Positions 56,444 through 64,000 of a stretch of DNA of 64,000 nucleotides are shown in pieces. Both the position numbers and the translations under genes were made by a program. The stretch lies in contig JARYHS010009186.1 in assembly GCA_031002005.1 (NCBI GenBank), forward strand, positions 99,419,992 through 99,483,991, read 5' to 3'. Origin of the DNA: Vandiemenella viatica. Lineage: Eukaryota > Arthropoda > Insecta > Orthoptera > Morabidae. The notes under the pieces were generated by a model that was given only the letters and a program-made list of their open reading frames with translations, was not told the DNA's origin and searched no databases. How positions within the stretch are numbered: the stretch's first letter is position 1; every line of letters starts with the position of its first letter.

Positions 56444-58109
56444 TAATAGCATCTAAACCCTCGCTTTTTCACTCGCATACCTGCATCGGCTTCTCTCAAT
56501 ATAAATACCCTTGCATTTTAATAAAACACTTAACAATTTGGTCCTCCCGAGATTAGTTTAATTGATCTAATCTAGGACCTGAATAAATTAATATTAAAAT
56601 AATCTGAAAGATATACCAATTGTGGTGTGACCTAAAAGCATCCCGCTACAATACCTCGACTATCCTAGTACATACTAGCTTTGTTTAGTTACCTTTGGAT
56701 TAAATTTTTTGAACTTTCATTCTTAACTTGATCTAACTCTCCTGTTAGCGGTACCAGCTACATCACAAGTGATTCCACAGGCGCCTAAAACAGCCTTCTG
56801 TCACATTTCCAGCGAACGTTACAACCATTTTGCAATCAAGAAATGTGCAGGTCTATAACGCAATCATCCGCTTCCTCGAAGACGCGGAAATGAAGATTTG
56901 AAGCCCCCAATAAGCTGCAAGATTACAAGGTCAAAGATACGATAATGATGAATGATGGCTAAATGGTTTCAGACCAAAGGCCAAATAATTAAAATTGAAA
57001 AAAAACACTTGATCTAACAGCGCAATCTATGGACGAAGGATACAGGGAAAACATCGGAAGATGGCGGAGCATCTTAATAATTAACACGTAGATTTTATTA
57101 CGATTGATTTGCAATTTTAATTTAGAGATAAAATATAATAACCGATATATAAAATTAAATAGGTAATACTTTATAGTACGTTATAACAATTACACCTACT
57201 GACAGAAAGGGAAAAAATTTCCTGCTCTCTTTGACTCTCAGGAGGCCAGGCAGTGTAACCCATGACAGACATCATCACCGAACCAGCCTTTTATGATATT
57301 TGATTACATATATCACACAACATCAAAACAAAATTTAGCACATAATTTCAATATCGGTTTATCAGGGTTAACAGTTTTATACGTGAGATGAAGTTTAAAA
57401 GTTACAACCAATTATTGAATAGAAAGTACAAAGAAAAACGAAAAAGAAAACAAATTTTCTCGAGAGTGGAATATCAAATTAAAATATATATATATATATA
57501 TTAGGTAGCTATCATACGAAATCGTACCATTCTATCGTAAAACTTTACAGGAAATTGACACTTGTTTCGAAAATTTGACTCTCGTTACAATTTCATACAA
57601 ATGGGTTTCAGTTTGGTAGATATACACTAGAAATGGTTGGGAAGAAAATTTAAAATATATATCTGGACTATTTCAGTCCAAGATCTAGCAAAATTTTAAT
57701 CTCACTACGAATTTTGCTGTGAATATAATACTCAGAAGTGAAGGATCCTGTTCATAAAATTATCAGGAAAGGACCACACAAAAAGATAATCAAAAATAGA
57801 TTTTTTCTCTCCAAAGGATCATGATCAGTTTAAACATAGAAATTAAGTGTGAAGAGTAAAAGTAGTTCCACCGTTTCTTAATCATTCAGACTTAGTCGGA
57901 TCGAAAATGAAAGTCTCTGAAATTTCAGCCACAATTTTCCAGCTATCTCGACTATGGTTTCGATGGGAGTTTCCAATTTCCTCCTCAAACTACAAAGCAC
58001 ACAAACAGAACAAAAAGGAAATATGTTTATTTGCAAAAAGGCGTAGGCATTTGGCAGGCAGATGGAAAGGCGCAGTATCCTGTCTTAAGTTAATAATACC
58101 GAACATACT

Positions 58110-58880
58110 AGCTGATGCCCACGACTTCGTTCGTGATTGTAAGGAATTATGATTGACAGCTACCGACATGTAGCCACCATGGTGCACAATGGGAGACTCG
58201 AGGCTAACACCACACACAAACAACAGTGACCTGCGTATGTTATTTATGGATGCAAAGAGAAAAATATACTACGCTATCTAGTTGTGGCAGCAAACTGACA
58301 TATACGGAGACACATGTCTTTGGTCGTAATACGTAAATATCCTTGATCAGCCACTATCCACAACCATATCTCCCACACTCCCACAGTTACCGAAATTCGG
58401 TCAAAGTTGTGATCGAAGGGTGACTCTGTGCTACTACCACACACAAACACCAGTGATCTGCGATACATAGTTATGGCTGAAAAGTGATACACCGGAATAC
58501 ATACGTCTTTGGTAGAAATATGAAAGTGCCACATATCGACCACTTTCAACCCCCATATCTCCCACACCCCCATAGCTACCGATATCGAACTACCATAGTG
58601 CACGGTAGGAGACACGATGCTACTACCACACACAAACACCAATGGTCTATCCTATGTAGTTGTGGCAGGAAAGAGAAGTATAAGAAGACACAAGAATTTA
58701 GTCGAAATATGAAAATTTCCTTCATCGACCATTTTTAACCATCATATCTCCCGCACTCCTACAGCCATCGGCATTCGGCCAACGTTGTGCACGATAGGAA
58801 ATTCCATGTTACTTCCACACACAAACACCAGTGATCTGTGCTAGGTAGTGGTGGCTCAAAAGTGATATATATAGGGGCGC
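58110..58880. repeat. Tandem repeat, ~185-bp unit (copy B)
   Basis: Counterpart of 33900-34640 with the same unit order and the same number of units; point differences throughout. Confidence 0.75.
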
Positions 58881-58897
58881 ACACGCCTGTCTGTTTG

Positions 58898-58903
<6 letters not shown>

Positions 58904-58955
<52 letters not shown>
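58904..58955. repeat. (TA)n microsatellite
   Basis: About 26 TA units. It is at the left end of the B-only stretch; copy A has only a short tatatatata there. Confidence 0.95.
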
Positions 58956-58959
<4 letters not shown>

Positions 58960-59613
58960 CCGTGACCGGTTTTTGCGTATCGCCACGGTCTAAAATAGTT
59001 CCGGTTTCTCGGATGAAAGATTATTACAGGTTGACCTGATTTAACCAAATGTAAGCTTGACCAGTGTTTCAGGGTGAATAAAATCTGTTGAGCTTGAAGA
59101 ACTCAGAAGCATTAACACAGGTAGATATTAAATACAAACAGGGATGATAGCACAATCGTATAATTGCTTAAATATAAACTTACTTGTATTTGACCCTTAA
59201 CGTTCACTCAGGAAAATTTAAATAATTCCTGTTTGCTTCGAAAGGAACACGTTGTCTTTTATTGAAACTGGGAAATGTAATCATTGGTCATAGTATCTGT
59301 AAAGGCCAGATAATTTAATACACATTCCATATTATTAAACAGTTGAGCAACACTGAAGAAATGAATTTCCCTACTTACTTGATTCGGTATCATATTTGGT
59401 TTGATGTTCACTTAAAATAACTTAATAACTCACGTACAGCGAACATGAACAAAAACCATTAACGAAACTTGACAGTAAAATCCCTAAAAAGCAAATAAAC
59501 CGTAATGCATAAACGTTGGTCAAGCAACAACATTAGCGAAAATTTTAATTAGATTGAAATTTTTCAAGCCGGAATAACAATTGTCATTCGTGGTTATAGC
59601 AGAGACCATGAGT

Positions 59614-59669
<56 letters not shown>

Positions 59670-59920
59670 TGCTTTCATTAGCAACATGTTACTGAAAAGC
59701 AGATCCACTATTTTTTTCAGCCGCAAAACGTAATGACTGTGTTATGGCTATTAACTTGGTAGTAGCTGCTTAGCTATTAAATTGTGGACATAACCACGAA
59801 TTTCTTATAATAGTATCTCTGGTCGTTCTTTTCCAAGCGAAGGATGGCCCATGACGTCACCATGTTACAGCCAATAGCTACTGAGGTGAGTGAGTGTCCT
59901 TATGAAATTATATAGTAGAT
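58956..59920. other. Stretch present only in copy B, with a 51-nt T run
   Basis: Copy A passes directly from the tandem repeat to ataagatttgtactgttgg, while copy B has about 1 kb more. A run of 51 T lies at 59616-59666, as expected for the poly(A) of a minus-strand retroposon read from about 59750-59910. No protein motif found. Retroposon or other insertion is unresolved. Confidence 0.55.
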
Positions 59921-61191
59921 AAGATTTGAACTTTTGGAGCATTGACGCCTTCTACTATACAGTTGTAAGCCGAAAACGATGATGAACCAATTTCTTTCAC
60001 TAAGAGTAATCCAGTCAGTTTTACTTTACTTTCTATAGTAGCTCAGTAAGTATAAAAATATTTATACGGATTAACTCATTAAAATATATTGTAAGGATTG
60101 CACGATACTCTAAAGTTTCATGGCACTGAGGCAAATATGTCGTGTTCGTTTTGTGATGTAGATATACTTATAAGGTTGAAATGAATTAATAAGTACCGAG
60201 TGTTCATATAGCTTCTTCGATAATTTGGAATTGCGCATAAGTCAAACTAACAGAGCTACGTGACGGGACAAGGCGAGTCCAGATTTACAGGACCTGTGGG
60301 TGACTAAACATTCTACCAGCTTGGGACTGCAATGCATTAGCTGCCAAATACATCCATTTGGGCACGTTTCGGTAACTACTGGACATACACCATTAGCAAG
60401 AGGCTGATGACCGAAAAAAGTGCTTGGTGTGAATTCCTGGTATATTGACATGCTCGAATAGTGGTGGGGAGGAAGTGCTCGCCAGCAATATTATTAACAT
60501 TTGTGTGTTTTGTTTATCTGTTGAGCCTACTAGGTGCAAGTATTTGCCCGGGCAGAGCTCTGATTAGCCGAGTGACACACGCCACATCGCAGTGCGAAGG
60601 GAAGAGAGTTTTCTTGAGAGGAGAAGAACGGATTCTCACCACGGTAGGGGGGGGGGGGCGTGTCCGTTGCGCAGACTACACCCGTTGGCACCATTCTGGT
60701 TTGCGAGGGTCGTCTGACCCCACTACCTGCTCACAACTTCCTTCGCGATGAAAACTTATGCACTCAGTGCTTCCCTGTCAACGCACCCTAAGAGGTCTCA
60801 AATTGTTATAACAATTTCAAAAATCAAAGACATTGGGCAAGGCGTAATTTTTCAAATGTTAATAAAATACATTTAATGTTTTCGTAAATTTCACCATTCT
60901 GATCTTTTAAAAAAATCAGTGTTCACCCATATTTAGTTGATCCTATTTAGTCTAGTAATCTGTCATCTGACTAGCTTATAACTCATGATCACTTATAATA
61001 TTCAACCTTGATATTTTTTTTTATGATCAGAACAGAATGATCGAGAAGTCGCTTACTTCAATAGGAAACGCTTTAAGGTTTATATATTATTTTGTATCTG
61101 AGGTTTCACGAACATAGTATTTTGTTCATTTGACATAAAAATAAATTTGTCAGTGCCAGAGCCTATCAGCTGCGTGTGGATGCAACAGGAA

Positions 61192-62154
61192 GGCCTCATA
61201 TCCATTTGAGCACGCTCAAACGAATGAGCCGCTCATTCTTTTGAGCGCGCTAATCTGAGCGTGCTCAAGAAAAAGGAAATTTTGGTCGAACGAGCCTGGT
61301 GCCAGTGCTCAGAAAACGCTCGGTTATTGTGTTGTCAAGTGTGCGCGCGGCAGCTGTGACCTTTACAATATCAAAGAAGAAAAGAAAGTGCCAAAGTGGT
61401 GGATTAGAGAAAGCTATCGTCAGGGAAGAAATTATCTTAATAATTTAATTCGCAAATTGACTTTTGAAGGAGATAATGAACCTTTTCAAAACTTTACGAA
61501 CATGTCGACGATCGATTTCGATCATTTCCTGTGTTCAATTGAACCTCTTATTAAATATCACTGTGCACATATGTTTGAGGCGATCCCAACAGGAAATAAA
61601 TTAATGATGACTTTAAGATTCTTGCCTTCGGGAGACTCCAATACAAACCTGCAGCATATGTCCAAAGTACCTTACATCAGCAGCCGTTTTGTACCGGTAG
61701 TCTGTGATGATACTGTTCAGTCGTTCCAAAATTGTATTTAGGTTGTTACCTATTTACTACTTTTATTTACTTTTACTACCAATATATATTCAAATTTTTA
61801 TGTTTTTTAATTTTATTTTTCCGTCATCAACTCCATGGTTTAATACCTCGCTGATTTCACGCCATGCATCCTCTCACTTACTATTATAAATACTGTTCGT
61901 ATGAGCTTTCCCGTAATAACTTCTTTGATATATACAGATTAATAATTGTTGCCAAGCAAGTGTCGTTGTCCCACATGGTCGCGCTCATTGTAAAAAGCGC
62001 CAAACTAGCGTTCACGCTGAGCGCCGAACACACACTGGCTCGCCTTTGAGCATTCTGAAATACCGACGCTCAATCTGCTCAGGCATCCACACTTGATCGG
62101 CTCGCTTCACTGAGTGGCTCCTTCACGTGAGTGTGCTCAAGTGGATACGAGGCC
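61192..62154 (+). mobile_element. PIF/Harbinger element remnant, 963 bp
   Basis: Left end ggcctcatatccatttgagc and right end, inverted, ggcctcgtatccacttgagc match at 18 of 20 positions. gaa flanks both sides (61189-61191, 62155-62157), a 3-bp target duplication. The internal frame at 61388-61741 is the N-terminal part of a Harbinger nuclease. The catalytic part is deleted. Confidence 0.88.
61388..61741 (+). pseudogene. Harbinger-type (HARBI1-like) nuclease, N-terminal fragment
   Basis: The frame reads VPKWWIRESYRQGRNYLNNL, EPFQNFTNMSTIDFDHFLCS, IEPLIKYHC, AIPTGNKLMMTLRFLPSGDS and ISSRFVPVVCDDTVQS. This order (W-W-R start, F..M....F..LL..I.P.I, IP...L..TLRFLATGDS, I..I.PEVC) is that of the N-terminal half of Harbinger DDE nucleases. 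The DDE half does not follow. Open upstream to about 61370, so the true start is uncertain (GTG at 61388 is not a likely start). Confidence 0.85.
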
Positions 62155-62355
62155 GAAATCGCATAGAGGCGTGAACAACTGGGTCGGTGGACTGCCTCCG
62201 CTCAAAACCGAGAACGAATTCTTGCTTACAAGAAATTAGCATCAGTTGGTCATGCGTTGTAGTGGCATACGCTTTCGCGCGATGTTGTGGAGAGACATAG
62301 GGGTGTCCACTAATTACGTGGCAGGTTTTTCGTAAATCTGGACTCCCTCCCCTCC
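62155..62355. other. Flank between Harbinger remnant and minisatellite
   Basis: Contains ggggtgtccactaattacgt near 62302, which resembles the kind of terminal sequence seen at 8894 (gcgtccataaactacgt type). I found no inverted partner nearby. Confidence 0.4.
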
Positions 62356-62359
62356 CCTG

Positions 62360-62577
62360 GGTGATCATTGGTGATCATTGGTGATCATTGGTGATCATTG
62401 GGGATCATTGGTGATCATTGGGGATCATTGGTGATCATTGGTGATCATTGGTGAGCATTGGTGAGCATTGGTGATCATTGGTGAGCATTGGTGAGCATTG
62501 GTGAGCATTGGTGAGCATTGCTGAGCATTTGTGAGCATTTGTGAGCATTTGTGAGCATTGCTGAGCATTGGCGGGCG
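62360..62577. repeat. 10-bp minisatellite, about 22 units
   Basis: The unit changes along the array: tgatcattgg at the left, tgagcattgg in the middle and tgagcatttg at the right. A variant ggatcattgg occurs twice near the left. Confidence 0.95.
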
Positions 62578-62675
62578 AGATCTGCTGGATAACCCCATCC
62601 CCTCGAGATTAACCTCGTAATTCTGGAGACTTTGTTAACTCTACTGTTTTTAACTATTGAAATGATGACGTGAGC

Positions 62676-62952
62676 CAGGGGCGGATCCAGGATCTTGCTT
62701 TGCGGGTGGGGGGGCTTGAGCGGACTATGGTTTAGGGGGGCTTGGCTTGAGTGGATTTTGGTTGGGGGGGCTTACCTTCAGTGGATTTTGGCTTTGGGGG
62801 GAGGGGGCTTGAGTCGGGCAAAAGGTAGTATTTATACGTAGTTCCCTCGGGCCTCGAATCCGTAGAGCTAAAAAAAAAAAAGTCGGAGGTGGCCCTAGAT
62901 ACTTTTGGGAGGGGCTTGAGGCCCCTAGCCCCCCCCCCTAGATCCGCCCCTG
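62676..62952. mobile_element. hAT-like MITE, 277 bp
   Basis: Left end caggggcggatccagg and right end, inverted, caggggcggatctagg. Flanks are acgtgagc (62668-62675) and acatgagc (62953-62960), an 8-bp duplication with one mismatch, as expected for hAT. The inside is G-rich (ggggggcttgag repeated about six times). Confidence 0.88.
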
Positions 62953-63349
62953 ACATGAGCTTTCTGTGGAACTCCCCCCCTCTCCCCCCCCCCCCCTCTC
63001 TTGCTGATATTTTGTCGGATACCCGCCGCCTATTTGTGCACACGTGATTAATGTATGCCGCATACTGTATAGGGTGTCTCATACTGAATGATTTATGAGC
63101 CTCTGTATGTAACAGTTTTATTGCCACCCAGTGTATTTGTGTCGAATAAAGATGTTATAATGTGCATCGTATAATAAGTGAGAATTACCACCAGTACCAG
63201 ATCCTTTAAATCAGATCCAACCTGCTACTATCACAAGAAAATGTTGAAATTTATGTTCTGCAATCGTTCTTAGTCCACGACGCGCAAGAGGAACGACGGA
63301 AAATAACAAAAACATCCCCAACAGCTTACACTAGGTTGCACCTGACAAG

Positions 63350-63660
63350 AGATTCATTTTACGCCAGGCTGCATTATTCGCTGTAGTTTTGTGAGTGATT
63401 TCCTTGCGGGGCCTTTCCGGTCGATAATGAGCAATGGAGACGGCTTGGCTCTGCCGATATTAGCTGTAGCTAATCTCTGGGCGCAGTGGGAGGCAAATAG
63501 CTCGTGCGGGGAGGCTGGGCTCGCAAACACTGACTCACCGGCTGGCAACAGGTCGTGGGAGGCTACTGTCACAGCGGAGCACAGCAAGAGCGCGTCGACA
63601 TTATGTCATTAGCCCCCTGCAGTATTCCGACGTCGACGACATCTTAGTCTGCTCCCGAAC
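63350..63660. other. GC- and CpG-rich patch
   Basis: Raised GC with many CpG (for example gcgcagtgggaggcaaatag and gagcgcgtcgacattatg). Short ORFs on both strands have no motifs. Similar in kind to 7200-8200. Unassigned. Confidence 0.35.
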
Positions 63661-63821
63661 CTCCACCCTAAAGCCTGCGAATACAGAAGTAAGTTACTCT
63701 TAAACTATTTCATTACACTATACAGTCGGAGAACAAGTTGTCAGCCTGTTTGATATGATCGCAGGGTTGCGTGGGCTTAAGTTCTCTTGGCTGTCCAGAT
63801 GATGCCGCGTGGTGATATACA

Positions 63822-64000
63822 GGGTGTTACTAAAAGGTACGGCCAAACTTTCAGGAAACATTCCTCACACACAAACAAAGAAAATATGTTATGTGGCCAT
63901 GTGTCCGGAAACGCTTACTTTCCATGTTAGAGCTCATTTTATTACTTCTCTTCAAATCACATTAAACATGGAATGGAAACACACAGCAACAGAACGTACC
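63822..64000 (+). mobile_element. Left end of a TIR transposon, continuing beyond the window
   Basis: Begins after ta with cagggtgttactaaaaggta, the common start (tacagggtg) of insect mariner-like elements, and goes on with gccaaactttcaggaaacat. Right end and transposase lie outside the window. Confidence 0.6.

Larger units (their letters stand above)
49409..61205. repeat. Segmental duplication, copy B
   Basis: Same order and orientation as copy A (25690-36019). B-only insertions are LINE 51658-54978, MITE 56080-56443 and a ~1-kb stretch at about 58890-59920. The left edge is hidden by the gap. The right end runs into the Harbinger element at 61192, whose first bases are also present in copy A. 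Confidence 0.92.

Noticed and set aside
58759..59048. ORFs of alternating Tyr-Ile
   Set aside because: Translations of the (TA)n microsatellite.
59520..59726. Poly-Lys ORF
   Set aside because: Translation of the 51-nt T run on the opposite strand.
62360..62577. CRISPR-like array
   Set aside because: Unit is 10 bp with no spacers; it is a minisatellite in animal DNA.

Overview
This window is repeat-rich, AT-rich animal nuclear DNA, and every recognisable coding piece belongs to a transposable element. The mixture of families is: jockey/CR1-like and other LINEs, a Penelope-like element, Ty1/copia and Ty3/gypsy fragments, several Tc1/mariner types, PIF/Harbinger, a hAT-like MITE, a Helitron remnant and tRNA-derived SINEs. 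Together with terminal-repeat families that I associate with large polyneopteran insect genomes, this suggests an insect with a very large genome, such as a grasshopper or relative. The organism call is inference. I found no convincing host gene. A 1000-N scaffold gap lies at 48409-49408.

Layout. 1-620: five copies of a ~105-125 bp AT-rich tandem repeat. 860-5270: a minus-strand endonuclease/RT LINE split by a plus-strand LINE (2037-3669) with a 6-bp target duplication. 5627-6143: Helitron helicase remnant. 7200-8200: CpG-rich island. 8894-9246: inverted-repeat element. 9380-10233: mariner-like element keeping only the HTH domain. 10300-10345: hammerhead ribozyme candidate. 11927-16237: young, pol-less LTR element coding an unrecognised modular protein. 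17840-18200: LINE tail. 19340-20830: tRNA-like units and a deleted Tc1-like element. 21588-23625: Penelope-like pieces around a jockey-type ORF1.

25080-36019 (copy A) and 49409-61200 (copy B) are two direct copies of one ~7 kb segment. Each carries insertions the other lacks, so each serves as the empty-site control for the other. A has two SINEs, a mariner-like element with ~400-bp tRNA-containing inverted repeats, and an LTR element. B has a nearly intact jockey LINE, a MITE with TAA target duplication and a ~1 kb simple-repeat-rich stretch. 36020-44057 is an LTR-gag-LTR structure without pol. 44058-48408 holds LINE pieces and a copia integrase split by a mariner whose removal restores the copia frame. 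61192-62154 is a PIF/Harbinger remnant, then comes a 10-bp minisatellite, a hAT-like MITE, a GC-rich patch and the left end of another TIR element.

The genes do not form a pathway. The window is a record of nested insertions. The best candidates for something undescribed are the LTR element with the duplicated-module protein, the mariner whose inverted repeats carry tRNA-like sequence, and the hammerhead ribozyme candidates.
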